Below, one piece after another: positions 10,991 to 22,419 of a DNA stretch of 64,000 nucleotides. The stretch's first letter is position 1. Every line of letters begins with the position of its first letter. Origin of the DNA: Dama dama (taxonomy: Eukaryota > Chordata > Mammalia > Artiodactyla > Cervidae); assembly GCF_033118175.1 (NCBI RefSeq), contig NC_083711.1, forward strand, positions 42,480,001-42,544,000, in the 5' to 3' direction. The notes beneath the pieces were generated by a model. It ran no database searches. It was not told the DNA's origin and saw nothing but the letters and a program-made list of their open reading frames with translations. Position numbers and translations under genes: made by a program.

Positions 10991-11454
10991 TGGGAGTTTT
11001 AATGAAGGAGTAACTGCCTTTGAGTTTCTAACAATTAAATCTAATTTGTTAAAATTCTTCAGGATGAGGATTTTGATGTAAATCTGAGATGAAGAGGTTC
11101 AAATTATGTCCCAGAGGGAGGTATTTGCTTTCATTGATCTCATCATAAATTTAGTTCAATAACACTTTAATAGGTAAAGGTTGTATACTTTATAAAAGAA
11201 ACAGGTAGCCAGGATTCTCAGGTTATCACTTCAGACCTACTAATTCATATTTCCTTTTTATTAAAAGTGTCTAAAAGTCCATATTTATTCTTTACCTTCA
11301 ATGAGTATTTGGGACATTGGGATGATAAAATGTATGCATGTGGCATCCTCTTTCTTACTGCTCCAGATTCCATATTTATTTTAGCAATCATTGTTTGCTA
11401 AATCATTTGTTTCAAGGTATATCGCAGTAGTAAAGCCTGCAGTCCTTCTCCTGG
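10991..11454. other. No gene or recognised repeat
   Basis: A/T-rich; nothing supported. Confidence 0.4.
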
Positions 11455-11660
11455 TATTAGATTAGGGTGGCACTTTGTGCTATGTTAATTAGCTGTGTAA
11501 CTTCAGGCAAGTCCCTGAGTCTTCATGACCCTCCACTTGATAAACTGGGTCAGACAGTTTACCCTGTACACTTCGTAAGGTTTTATTAAGACACCATGTG
11601 TGAAGTGCTCTTTAAAGTTAAGCATCCAGTAAACATAAGGTAGCATTATTAATTGGGCTT
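11455..11660 (+). mobile_element. MIR SINE, plus strand
   Basis: GCTGTGTAACTTCAGGCAAG, then a CTTGATAAACTGGGTCAG block, then TGAAGTGCTCTTTAAAG follow the MIR layout, with high divergence. Confidence 0.65.
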
Positions 11661-12236
11661 GTCACTTGTCCTTCATTTGGTTAACATGGGAATCAGCATC
11701 TCATTTGATTTTTGGACCAAATCCATGTTCCCATTAATGAAGGAATATTCTATCCTGAAGAAAGGGTAAGAATTTCCTCATGGAGGAATACATGTACTCT
11801 GGAAGCATTTCACCTTTTTAAGTTTTGGATTTAGTTTTTGTCATTTGGGCAGTAAGACACTAATACAATGACTGCCAGTAGTTTTTACATATTTTTCACA
11901 TTACTATTTAGATAACTGCTTTTCTTTTTCACATAGGTTGCAAGTAGGCTCATAAAGTAGACTTTTATAGGACTTCTGAAACATTACTTGAATATTAAAT
12001 GCTTACAAGGGACCAGTTGCAAGATTGATGTTTTTTTTTTAAGTTTTTGAAATTACTGTATTCTAACTTGGTTAAAAAAAATGTTTAATGTTGAAGTTTC
12101 TAAGATAAAGGGAACAGTTTCTAAGATAAATATTGTATCAGGTTAGGGATTATTTAGGTCTATTTCACTTGATTGCTTCTCCATTGCCTGATTCTTTAAT
12201 GGTGATAGAAAGGACAGGAAGAAAGATGAGTAAATA
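11661..12236. other. No gene or recognised repeat
   Basis: A/T-rich with T-runs near 12030; nothing supported. Confidence 0.4.
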
Positions 12237-12395
12237 TGGGGCTGCCCAGGTGGCGATAGTGGTAAAGAATCTGCCCGCCAGTGCAGGAGACATAAGAGAC
12301 CAGGTTGAATCCCAGAAAATCCCATGGACAGAGGAGCGTGCCGGGCTATAGTCCATAGGGTCTTAAAGAGTCAGACACGACTGAGCACATGTACA
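12237..12395 (+). mobile_element. Bov-tA SINE with internal deletion
   Basis: The tRNA-Glu-type head (GGGGCTGCCCAGGTGGCGAT to GACCAGGTTGAATCCC) is joined directly to AAAATCCCATGGACAGAGG. About 60 bp of the central Bov-A body is missing. It ends GTCAGACACGACTGAGC. Confidence 0.88.
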
Positions 12396-12682
12396 TGTGA
12401 GGACTAAATATATTAATCACAGTAGTGTTCAGCCGTAATCTGAATTTTAAAGAATGTAGAATCTATTATTGTTTTACTTCTGTACCGGCAGTTGTGGTAG
12501 GAGACGCTGTGCCTGTAACTTCAAACCCATTACAGGAAGATATAAAAATATGTTTATCCCTTGATGGTAAATCATAAGGAATTAGTATAAGGGGAGAAAA
12601 ATCACTTTTCTGCTCTGGTCAAAAGATGGCAGTATTGCTGTGCTCATAGTTTTCTTCTGCAGTTTGGGCTTAGTTGTTTTTA

Positions 12683-12861
12683 TTTTTTATTTTTTTATTT
12701 TTTTAATGATCAAAATATTTTTTATTAAAAAATGGAAATTCAGACTGTCTTGACTAAATCAAGGGTGTGTAAATTTTTAAATTTTCCCTTTCTTTTACAT
12801 TTCTCTTTCTTTTTATTTATTTTTTTTTTTTGATAAGCAGTATTTATTTATTTATTTTTTT
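12683..12861 (-). mobile_element. Retrocopy of an unidentified mRNA 3' end, with 14-bp target duplication
   Basis: CTTAGTTGTTTTTA flanks the insert exactly (12669-12682 and 12862-12875). Read on the minus strand, the insert has an A-rich 5' part and ~85 bp of non-repeat sequence. An AATAAA (complement of 12721-12726) follows, and ~15 nt later a poly(A)-like tail (complement of 12683-12705). That is the layout of an L1-mobilised polyadenylated transcript. The source gene is not recognised. Confidence 0.65.
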
Positions 12862-12875
12862 CTTAGTTGTTTTTA

Positions 12876-15467
12876 ATGCAAAAAACAGATTTAGTGATCT
12901 AATTAACAGTGACCCTTCCAGCGGAATGCCACATTTCTAATCAAGGCCCAGAAGAATAGATCAGAAAAGTGGAATTTATATTTTTAAAATGTTTTAGATT
13001 GTTTTAATAGCTCTTTGTTAAAATAACATTCTCTAATACTCAGATTCGCCAGAGGAAAAATAGAACACTCCGTGTCATGCTTTCAAGTTTGGGAGGCTTG
13101 AAATACCCGCCCTTTGAAACTTGGATGGCTGTCAGGGTTCCAACATGTCTTAACAGGGTTTTTTTGTTTGTTTTTAGTTTTTAAAGGTCATTGAACTTAT
13201 TTTTTCATTAAGGCGATACTTTTTTCCTTCAAGATGTTAAAACCAGGTAATCATTTTTCTTTGTATTTCTTAGGTCATTATACTTAACTTGTTGGTAGTC
13301 TGGAAATATAAAGGTGGTCTCTCTCTTTTTTTTTTTTTTGCTGGGAAAGCGACATGTTTCGCCTTGTTTCTAAGCCGGTATTATAAATGGCTCTCTGGGC
13401 TTGATGCTCTGTTTTTCTCTAAGCAGATCTTTCAAGGACAGAGAAATTCAGTGAAAATCATTGGAAAAAAAATTACAAAATGAACTCCTAAAAAAAGTGG
13501 CTTTATCATTGATTGTGTAAAGTGTTCTTTCAAAAATACAAACATGTAAATCACAACACATTTGGGAGGGGGTGATGGGGAAGAACCGTTGGTGTATTGA
13601 GAGAACATAAAAATAATCCAGCTTTTTTCTTAATTTCTATTAGAATAAGAAAATGCTGTTGGATTCTGCATATAGATTGCAGATTTGCCTATTTGATGCC
13701 TTTTAAAGTTAGCATTTAAATGATTTACTTTAAAAAATAATTAAGCTTTCAACGAATAACTATGTGTCTAGTTTATCATATAGCTACAGTATAGAAAATA
13801 TTCTCATTAGCTTTGCATTGTGACTCACTTCAATCTAAACTAAAAGCCCAAAAATCTTATTAAAAATCTTCGAGGCCAGATGTATTTCAGAATTCTGATT
13901 TTTTCAAAAAAAGTGATATAGTACGTATTTGTTGCATCGCATCACCCACCTTCCTCGATAGGGTCTGGGGCAGCACCCTGTAATCAAACTTTGTATGTTT
14001 TCAGCAAAACGTTTGAATTGTTATTCCACATGGGCTCAGTCTTGACCATAAATAGCCTTACTTCAATTTAGGTCAAATTTTGAGGCCAAATGAATCTGCC
14101 ACCAACTTAAGAAAAAAGCTGTCATTTACAGAACTTTTTGGATTTCACCATGGAGTGTAAGAGATAGTGCATCTGAAGTGCCATTTCAGTCTACTCTCTG
14201 AACTGCCAAAAATCCATTAAGTTTTCTGTTTGTAAATGGGAAAATTTTAATTTAATGTTATGTTCTATTTAATGGTTTCTTTTTTTAAGAATATATTTTA
14301 CTTTGACTAGGTGGTTTAACTATAAAATGCATTTCAGCAAATACCATAAGACACTGAAAGAAAACCAAAGATGTGGAAAAATTTGTGCAGCCATTATCTG
14401 CCATGGAGCAACAGGGTATCTGATGTACATTCTGTGGCAAGAAAGCCATCATTCTTTTTCTCTTAGGGGTACTGTGGTAAAAGCATTTCCCACTATTTTA
14501 TTCTATACTGTTAATCAAGATCAGCTTTATTTCCTGCAGTACAGTTGTGGGGTAGAATCTTATTTCATATTTCAAGTAGGATTAAGCCTGATCAGCACTT
14601 AGGTGGGAGACTTCTGAGGGGAGTATATGTGTTCCGGGGAAGCGATAGAGGGATTGTATTATGTGGCCATCCTGCTTCCTTTAGAAGTACTTCCTCCAGC
14701 TCTGCATTAGAGCTGGACATTGTGTACTGAATAATATATAAAACCCAGCATAATGTCTACTAGTTCCCACTTCAGTTTGAACTATTAGGTTAGCCTTTAA
14801 CCTCCTCTGATTAAAATAATACTTGGCTTAATCTTCTGTAATTACTTATGACTTTTTTTTCTGCCTTCCACTGATAAGTATGAGTTGAAAGCACTGTTGA
14901 CGGTTTCTCCACCATCAGTTATAAGTCAATAGTTAAGAAAGCCCGTGTTAATTTAACCTGTTATTTCATGTAATATAGTTAGTGTTATAGCACAAGTGAA
15001 AAATATCCCATTATTCAGGATCTTGTTAAGCCATGAAACATGAGTCTTTGAGAGGTCAAGGTACACAGCTCATTCAGAAAAGGTTAGCAGAGGATACCAT
15101 TATGCCACAATGGATGTTGCTTCATTGTTTAGTTTTAATTCCTCTTATTAAAAAAAAAAAAAACTACATGGCACAGAAATTTACACAAGCATAGAGCAAC
15201 CTTTTGCCTTCTACCAGATCCCAGGTCCAACACTGCTTATTTTTCTTCTCTAGTCCTGACTTACGTTGTTATATGGTCATTACCATGACTTTGCCAGTTT
15301 AATTTTAGTATTATTCAAGTCTAACTTCTAAATGATTTTTCCCTTTTAGAATTTAAAATTTCTTACTGGGCTTGTTAAGACCTACTAAGCCATATCTTCT
15401 GTTCTGATTGTCACATTTTCTCTCCTAAAGTAACACCTCTTTCACACCTGCTAACCAGATTTAAAAA
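12876..15467. other. Long stretch without gene or recognised repeat
   Basis: A/T-rich, with T-runs at ~13325-13340 and an A-run at ~15148-15163. Open frames at 13289-13483 and 14303-14602 have no family features and no splice support. Confidence 0.45.
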
Positions 15468-15500
15468 AGGACAGTCTTTTTTTTTTTTTAGGACAGTCTT
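15468..15500. repeat. Direct repeat around a T-run (tail-only insertion candidate)
   Basis: AGGACAGTCTT occurs at 15468-15478 and 15490-15500, with only 11 T bases between. Confidence 0.6.
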
Positions 15501-16330
15501 TAAAAAGCCTTTTAAAAAGGTTTCTCTTTTTGATTTGGATGAAACCTATCCAAATTAATTAAATAATATTATTACTTGGTTCTTATAGGCTATTTCAAAA
15601 TACATGTGACTGATTATGGAAGTAAATGATTTATCCTAGACACTATGAAAGAAAATAATTCTCAGTATAGAAAAGTCTTGGCTATATGAATGCTATATGA
15701 ACTTTTTTCATATTACCTGTTTTCCTTAATCTTTGAATACAGAATTATGGTATTTTTGAGGTCTGTAACTACTGTAAGCAAAAGGACAAAAATTGTATTT
15801 AAACAGCAGTTAGCAGCGGCAAAACAGCAACAGCCATTTGAAAGGAATTCCTAACATTTTGCCCTGAGACATTGAGATTAGCCCAATTCATAAAAAAACC
15901 TTTGTGCTACCACACACAGTTTCCTTGTTAAGAAATTAATGTGGCCAGTTAAGTTATACCAACCTAATTTTAGAAAGATAAATTATGAAAACTGGAACAA
16001 AAACAAAGCAGAAGAATCGGCCAGCGTTGGCAACATTCTCGAAATTAATTTAAATTTGTATCAAGCCAGGAACATATTGTTTGTAAGTGATCAGGCTTCT
16101 GCATGCTTTTGTACAACTGTAGTGAGAAAGAATCATGCTTACTTGATTAGACATTGGCTTTGCTAACTGTGGAGCTAGGATCAAAATAAATCCTTGTAAT
16201 GGGATTTTAAAGATACCTTCATTCAAATTGTATATATCCGTTGTATAGTAATCTAGTCTTTTTAAAAAAACAATCTTACACCTAATGCTATGGAAATGAG
16301 TGTAGTCGTTGCCCAATTGTAGCAAAATCT
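15501..16330. other. No gene or recognised repeat
   Basis: A/T-rich; nothing supported. Confidence 0.4.
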
Positions 16331-16339
16331 ACTGATGCC

Positions 16340-16554
16340 AGGGGACTTCTCTGGTGGCTCAGACGGTAAAGAATCCACCTGGAATGTGGGAGACCCAGGT
16401 TCCATCCCTGGGTCAGGAAGAGGAGGAGGGCCTGGCAGCCCATTCCAGTATTCTTGCCTAGAGAATTCCATGGACAGAGGAGGCTGTCAAGCTACAGTCC
16501 ACAGGATTACAGAGTCAACGTAACTGAGCGACTATACACTTTTTTCTTCCTATC
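16340..16554 (+). mobile_element. Bov-tA SINE with target duplication
   Basis: GGGGACTTCTCTGGTGGCTC head, Bov-A body, end ACTGAGCGACTATACAC plus T/C tail. ACTGATGCC repeats at 16331-16339 and 16555-16563. Confidence 0.94.
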
Positions 16555-16609
16555 ACTGATGCCTTAGTATGTGACTATAAAAAAAAAAAATTAAGAAGTC
16601 ATCACCAGG

Positions 16610-17404
16610 TGTGTTAGTTTGCTATTGCTACTGTTAACAAATTACCACAAATTTAGTGGCTTAAAATAGCACAAATTTTTTATCTTATACTTCTCAAGGT
16701 CATAGGTTCAAAATCATGGTGTTAGCAGAGCTGCAGTTTCTTTTTGAGGTTCTAGGGGAGAGCTATAATGTTTGTGTCCCTCAGAATTCATATGTTGGAA
16801 TCTTAATTCCGTGTATGATTGCATCAGGCCTTTAGGGGGTGATCAGGTTATGAAGGAGCACTCAAAAAATAGGGATCAGTGCCCTTGTAATAGGAAACCC
16901 AGAGTGCTCCCTGCCCGCTTCCACCAACTGTGGACACAGAGCCCATCTATGAACCAGGAGGCAGGTCTCCTCACTAGATGCTAAACCCCTTAACCTTGGA
17001 CTTCCCAGCTTCCAGAGCTATGAGAAACAGCTGTTTATTGTTTAAACCACCTCATCTCTGGTGGTGTGTTACAGCAACCCACACAGACTGAGACAGGGAG
17101 AATGATTTCCTCACCTTTTCAGTGTCTAGATTCAGCCCACATCCTTGGTCTCTGGCTAGCATTCCTGTCACTCCAAACTTAGCTTCAGTTATCACCTCTC
17201 TTACTCTGACTCACCTACTCCCCTTTTCTAAGGATCTTCATAATTATATTGGGTTCACTCAGATAATCCAGTGTAATCTTCCCATTTTGAATCCTTAATT
17301 CCATCACATCTGCTTGTATCTGTCTGCCATGTGATATGATATGTTTAAAGGTTCTGGGGATTGGGATATGGACATCCTGGGGGTCCGTTATTCTTCCTCC
17401 CAGA
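16610..17404 (-). mobile_element. MaLR (MLT1-type) LTR, minus strand, split
   Basis: TGTTAGTTTGCTATTGCTAC with CAAATTACCACAAATTTAGT at the left, and GGTTCTGGGGATTGGGATAT with TGGACATCCTGGGGG at the right, match the reversed ERVL-MaLR LTR. It is interrupted at 16761-17095 by a second LTR of the same superfamily. An old endogenous retroviral LTR; no coding part is present. Confidence 0.85.
16761..17095 (+). mobile_element. MaLR (MST/MLT1-type) solo LTR nested in an opposite MaLR LTR
   Basis: Reads in sense: TTTGTGTCCCTCAGAATTCA, GGGGGTGATCAGGTTATGAA, CTTGGACTTCCCAGCTTCCA, ending CACAGACTGAGACA. GGGAG at 16756-16760 and 17096-17100 is a 5-bp target duplication, the normal size for LTR elements. 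Confidence 0.9.
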
Positions 17405-18009
17405 GGCTGTTACCCCTTTAACAGTTCACATCTCTGATGTCTAGATCTGAGCCTTTTAAAAACATTTCTCTGGAGAATATTTAGGGGGCAATGACAAGAA
17501 GACAGATTAAAAAAAAAAAAAAACTTCTTTTTGGAAACTCACAACAAACAGTGAAGATTAAGTAGTAAGCCTCTAGTGGTAGTCACCTCCCAAACATTTT
17601 TTTTTAATCAATAAATGGGTCCATGAAAAGACTAGAAATACTAGATACCATACAATTTTAGTTATCTGTTCCTGAGAGAATGAGTTTTCCAGAGAGTTAA
17701 TCCCTTAACAGTCAAAATTAAAAAAAACAAAAAGATAAGTGATCTCTATGGGAAAATCTCATATTTATCCTACTGTCATAGTTTCCCTTTAATTTGTATT
17801 GTTGTAGAAATACATGGCATGGGTAAAAATTAAAAATATAAATGAGCTTTTTACTTAAAAGTAACTTACCCCTAACACTCCCCTCCCTTCTAGCCTTATT
17901 CCTCAGAGGTGACTACTTCTAATTATTTGTTCTTTATTTATTTTTCAAGTCACTACAAAACCCCTAAATAATGTTTATCCTTTATTATTTCACCTATCAG
18001 CTTTAGAGA
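17405..18009. other. No gene or recognised repeat
   Basis: A/T-rich with an A-run at 17509-17523. Confidence 0.4.
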
Positions 18010-18679
18010 CCCACAGTATTTTATTTTATTGCTTCTCAGATACTCTGTTTTTACAAATTGGAAGTTTGTGGCACCATTTTTCCAACAGCCTTTGTTCACT
18101 TTATGTGTCTCTGTCACTTTTTGGAAATTCTCACAATATTTCAAACTTTTCATCATTATTATATTTGTTACTGTGATCTGTGATCAGTAATCTTTGATGT
18201 TATTATTACAAAAATATTATGACTTGCTGAAGGCTCAGATGATGGTTAGCATTTCTTAGCAGTATTTTTTAACTAAGGTATATACATTGTTTTTTAGACA
18301 TAATGTTATTGCAGACTTAATAGACTATGTATGTGCATTCTCACTCAGTCATGTCCAACTCTTTGCGACCCCATGGACTGTAGCCTGCCAGGCTCCTTTG
18401 TCCGTAGGGATTCTCCAGGCAAGAATACTGGAATGGGTTGCCATGCCCTCCTCTAGGGCATCTCCCTGACCCAGGGATCAGCCCAAATCTCCTGCATCTC
18501 CTGCACTGGCAGACAGATTCTTGAGCCATCTGCCAGGCCAGATTAATTGACTACAGTCTAGCTTTCGTAGCTTTCATGTGTACCGGGAAACCAAAAAACT
18601 TGTGACTTGCTTTGTTGCGACATTTGCCTTCTTGTGGTCTGGAACCAAACCTGCAGTGTCTCCAGGGTGTACCTGCAGT
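18010..18679. mobile_element. Tigger1-like DNA transposon, internally deleted, split by a SINE
   Basis: The left part has TACAAATTGGAAGTTTGTGG, GTTACTGTGATCTGTGATCA and GAAGGCTCAGATGATGGTTA. After the SINE come GGGAAACCAAAAAACTTGTG and GTGGTCTGGAACCAAACCTG, ending near GTGTACCTG. These are Tigger1 (pogo/mariner) ends. At ~460 bp without the SINE it lacks most of the ~2.4 kb autonomous element. Confidence 0.82.
18328..18540 (-). mobile_element. Bov-tA SINE inside the Tigger element
   Basis: CACTCAGTCATGTCCAACTC through GCACTGGCAGACAGATTCTT. The duplicated target is CTTAATAGACTA before and ATTAATTGACTA after. Confidence 0.92.
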
Positions 18680-19222
18680 GACTTCTTGCTGGGGCTTTTC
18701 TCACTTACACCTCCCTCCCCTCTTCACAGCACTCCGCAACCTGTATTCTCACCCTAGCACACTTTCTCCCTTGGTGAGCTCAGAAACCTGGTACTGCACA
18801 CTTGGATCTGCATTTCTTGTTCTGCTGGTGGTGGAAAGTATCTTTAAACACACTCTGAGCTTTAATTCCTTTCTGAAATAATCAGGGCATTATCTCCTGG
18901 TTTCTCTTTGTAATATAGGAACATGTACACCCCCACCGTGTCTTTCATTTCTCCCTTCTACTTCCCAGTGTCTTACACGTACACCTTTATGTTTAAGTTG
19001 TCAAGGTTGACAGTAGTCTTTCTGAGATTCTATAATCTATTTTGAAACGTTACCAGGATCAGTCTGTGGAGTGATTCTGAACATCGAGGGCCGGTGATAT
19101 AAATTGCTTAATATTGTAAATATTGTTCACCACAGAATGGACTAATATGTTAGACTTAAATTTCCTTCTCTGTTGGTTTAATGTCATCAGAGTGACACTG
19201 AGAGGAAAATTTTCTTACAGTC
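18680..19222. other. No gene or recognised repeat
   Basis: Mixed composition; nothing supported. Confidence 0.4.
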
Positions 19223-19345
19223 GGGTTAGGCAAATAGACTCCCTCTCTTTCCCTTCATCTCCTTCTCCCCCACTTCCCTCTTTCTCTTCTTCCCCCTCCC
19301 TCTCTCTCTCCCTACCCCATCCCCACCACCCCAGGTACATGTACC
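19223..19345 (+). repeat. Long pyrimidine (C/T) tract
   Basis: Roughly 110 of 120 bases are C or T, with several (CT)n and CCCTC runs, ending CCACCCCAGG. The rest of 19346-19844 shows no feature. Confidence 0.75.
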
Positions 19346-19844
19346 AGATCTTCAGTGTTTTCCCAGTTATTTCATTTCCTCTCTCCCTTCTCCCTTCTCC
19401 CTGGAGCCTCCCTCTCCTTTAATCTGGAACAGTTACTCTCTGAGGGCTCCCATGCAGTTACCGTTCTGGGACTTCACTCCATTCACTGTTCTCTTCCGCG
19501 GTGTTCACTGATTTCTGTGTCACCTTCCTCCTCTTTCTTGATTTACCTCCTCATTTTGCTAGAGGTAAAATTTCTGAGTCATCAGATAGCTGAAAGCTTC
19601 TTTCTCCCTCGTGTGTATTTATTTGACAGTATGGCAAAAAATAGCACCCACTTTAAACTGCTTTTTCCTCAGGATTTGGAGTGTGCTATTCCACAGATGC
19701 CAGCATGATTCCTGGACCACTAGAGGTAACCAGTTTTTCTCTCTGTAGGTAGTTAGCATTTTTCCTTTGTTCTCAAAGTTCTAAAATTTAACAGTAATGC
19801 ATCTGAGTGTGTATGTTTTTCATTCATAAGTTTGGCGTTTTGAC

Positions 19845-20600
19845 TGTGTTATGTAAAACCCTCCGCACCCTCTCCTCTTAGCTCTTTCTGATCTCATCTT
19901 TCCTCCTCTTTCCTCCCTGTGTTACAGCCACTCTGGCCTTCTCCTTCCCCACACATGTCTAAGGGTCTCTGCACTGGATATTCCAATTGTGCAGAATGCT
20001 CTTCCTTCAAATATCTACATGGCCCACTTCCTTATCGCCTCAGGTCTTTGTTCAGATGTTGCTTCCTGAAGTATCACCCTTTTCTAATTATCCTACTTAA
20101 AATTGCAATCTCTGATGCCATCTAAGTACTCCTAATCCTCTTGAAAAAAGAAAGTGAAGTCTCTCATTCAGACTCTTTGCGACCCCATGGGCTATATAGC
20201 CTACCAGATTCCTCCATCCATGGGCTTTTCCAGGCAGGATTACTGAAGTGGGTTGCCATTTCCTTCTCCAGGAGATCTTCCCAATCCAGGGATTGAACCC
20301 GGGTCTCCCACAATGTAGGCAGACGCTTTACCATCTGAGCCACCAGGGAAGTCAATCCTCTTACCTTTAAAATTAAATCTTATCTTGATTTAATTTTCAT
20401 CATAGAACCTATCACTAAGTTAAAAATATATGCAAACTGTGATATTGTGAATATATATTTCATCTTTGTTCCTGGTTTCAAACCAGCGCTCCTAAAACCC
20501 TTGTAATTTTCTAAGTGATGAGAGTGATAGAACATCTTGTTATAATACCTGGCTTTGGTAAGGGTGAAAGGAGCAATGTTTGTTATCCATAACAAGCCCA
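19845..20600 (+). mobile_element. Old LINE 3' region (L2/L1-type, tentative), split by a SINE
   Basis: GGCCTTCTCCTTCCCCACAC, GCAGAATGCTCTTCCTTCAA, CAGGTCTTTGTTCAGATGTT and TACTTAAAATTGCAATCTCT follow a widespread old LINE order. TTTTCATCATAGAACCTATC resumes beyond the SINE. Family assignment is uncertain. Confidence 0.45.
20143..20353 (-). mobile_element. Bov-tA SINE with 9-bp target duplication
   Basis: Reversed Bov-tA ending CATCTGAGCCACCAGGGAAG. AATCCTCTT occurs at 20134-20142 and 20354-20362. Confidence 0.94.
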
Positions 20601-20629
20601 TTTCAACCATACCTTAGTTTACATTAATG

Positions 20630-21212
20630 AGGTGGCTTTTGTGCAGCCCCTAAGGATAGGGGACCGGTTGCCAGGGAAACTGACTATGTGATTAGAGGTT
20701 GGAACTTTCAGTGCCACCCCTCACCCCTTTTAAAGAGGGGAGAGGGGGCTGGAGATAGAGTTCAATCAAAGTGGCCAATGATTTAATCAACTGTGCATGT
20801 TTAATGAAGCCTCTATAAAAGCCCATCACTGGAGAGATTTGGAGGGCTTTCAGGATGGAGAGGAGGTGCTGGGAGGGTAGTGTGCCTGGAGAGGGCATGG
20901 AGGCCTCTCCCAGACTTTGCCCTGTGCATCTCTTCCATCTGGCTGTTCCTAAATTGGATCTTAATAATAAATCAGTAACATAGTGAGAACCATTCTAGGA
21001 AATTATTTAAGGTAAGGAGGGCATTGTGGGATCCCCCATTTTATAGCCAGTGGGTCAGAAGTGCCAGAGACTTGAACTTACAGTTGGCATTCGAAGGAGT
21101 TTTATGGGACCAGGTGTATAGTGTTAGAATTGAATTAAATTGCAGGACATGAAGTCAGTGTTTGCCGAGAACTGGAGGATTGCTTGGCAAGGGAAAAACA
21201 CACATGCAAACA
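20630..21212 (+). mobile_element. Endogenous retrovirus-type solo LTR, plus strand
   Basis: The layout is GGTTGCCAGGGAAACTGACT, CCAATGATTTAATCAACTGT, a TATA-type CTATAAAAGCC at ~20813, GAGAGGGCATGGAGGC, CATCTCTTCCATCTGGCTGT and AATAATAAATCAG at ~20963. It ends near GGGAAAAACACACATG. This is an LTR of a well-known old ERV family that I cannot name with certainty. No gag/pol/env sequence is adjacent. Ends are approximate. Confidence 0.75.
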
Positions 21213-21300
21213 AACACACACACATACATACATATGTATGTGAGTATGTGTATATATAATTATGTTTGTATATGTTGATACATATGTGCATATATGTGTA
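21195..21300. repeat. CA/TATG-rich microsatellite
   Basis: Imperfect (CA)n, (CATA)n and (TGTA)n runs between the two LTRs. Confidence 0.85.
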
Positions 21301-21307
21301 AATCCTT

Positions 21308-21700
21308 TGTATTAGTTTGCTAGGACTACCAAAACACAGTACCGCAGACTGCGTGGCTTTAAACAACAGAGATTTCTCACAGTTCTGAGGCTAGAAGTCT
21401 GAGTTCAGAGTCCTTAGGGCTGGTTTCTTCTGAGGTCTCTCTGCTTGGATAACAGTCTTCTCCCTGGGTCTTCACTTGGTCTTCCTTCTGTAATTTTGTG
21501 TCCAAATTTCCTCTTATAAGGACACTGGGCACGTTGGGTTAGAGCCTGCCCTAATGACCTTATTTTAACTCAGTTACATCTTTAAAGATATTATCTCCAA
21601 ATACAGTCACATTGTAAGATACTGGGGGCTAGGGTTTCAACACTGAATTTTAATTTCAACAATGAATTTTAATGGGAAACAGTTCAGTCCATGAGAGACT
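21308..21700 (-). mobile_element. MaLR (MST/MLT1-type) LTR, minus strand
   Basis: ATTAGTTTGCTAGGACTACC, GCGTGGCTTTAAACAACAGA, TCTTATAAGGACACTGGGCA, ATTATCTCCAAATACAGTCA and GATACTGGGGGCTAGGGTTT match a reversed MaLR LTR. GAATTTTAAT is duplicated near the right end. Confidence 0.88.
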
Positions 21701-21714
21701 TATTTTTTTATAGT

Positions 21715-21848
21715 CTGTCTCCTCCAGTTGGAATGTAAGCTTCATGAAAGTTAGGGTTTTTGTTGTTGTTGTTGTGTTTTAATGTATATCCAACATCTAG
21801 AACAATGCCCGGCACCATAATAGGTGCTGAATAAATAATAATGAATAT
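21715..21848 (+). mobile_element. L2 LINE 3' fragment, plus strand
   Basis: GGAATGTAAGCTTCATGAAAG, then AACAATGCCCGGCACCATAA and GGTGCTGAATAAATAA, the classic L2 3' end, with a (GTT)n run inside. Confidence 0.8.
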
Positions 21849-22268
21849 TCTAGCCTTTTGATGGGTTAGTTGAATCTGACCACTTATTTTCATCTCTAGA
21901 GACTGCACTAATTCAAGTCCCCCTCCCCCAGTTCTATGCTGTCTTTCCAGTACTCCTGTTAATTGAAATTCGGACCTACTTGATTTGTCTTTCCTGTCTC
22001 ATTTGCAGTCAATCCATTGTTACACTTTTTTGGAGGATTTTTCAACCATAACTTCCAAATAACTCCTGCAGAACATCCTTTACTTTGATAATGTGTATTT
22101 CATTCCTAAGAGCTCTCTTCTTCATCAGTTTCATGACATTCTCTTATTGTTTTTGTGGGTGCTGTATTTTTGCTGACCTTTCTGCATTTACTAGGTCTTA
22201 TTATTAATATGTCTCTTTTGTTCCCTCAATCTTCTCTTTCTTTATAGGCCATTTTTTGTTTGTTTCTC
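21849..22268. other. No gene or recognised repeat
   Basis: Pyrimidine-rich, A/T-rich; nothing supported. Confidence 0.4.
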
Positions 22269-22277
22269 TTATTCTTT

Positions 22278-22419
22278 TTTTATTAATTCATTTTTTTTTA
22301 GTTGAAGGGTAATTACAATATTGTGTTGATTTCTGCCGTGCATCAACCTGGATCAGCCAGAGGTATACATATGTCCCCTCCTCCTCCCTCCCACATCCCA
22401 CCCCACCCCACTATTTGTT
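22278..22419 (-). mobile_element. L1 3' end, minus strand, truncated just past its C-tract
   Basis: T-run, then AGTTGAAGGGTAATTACAAT, CAACCTGGATCAGCCAGAGG and a C-rich block ending ACCCCACCCCACTAT. TTATTCTTT at 22269-22277 and 22420-22428 may be the target duplication. Confidence 0.8.

Noticed and set aside
14303..14602. 99-codon open frame in intronic sequence
   Set aside because: No family features, no splice sites in a matching frame and no codon bias; typical of chance in A/T-rich DNA.
19123..19708. Pro/Ser/Leu-rich frames over the pyrimidine tract
   Set aside because: They are a product of C/T-rich composition, with no domain and no splice context.
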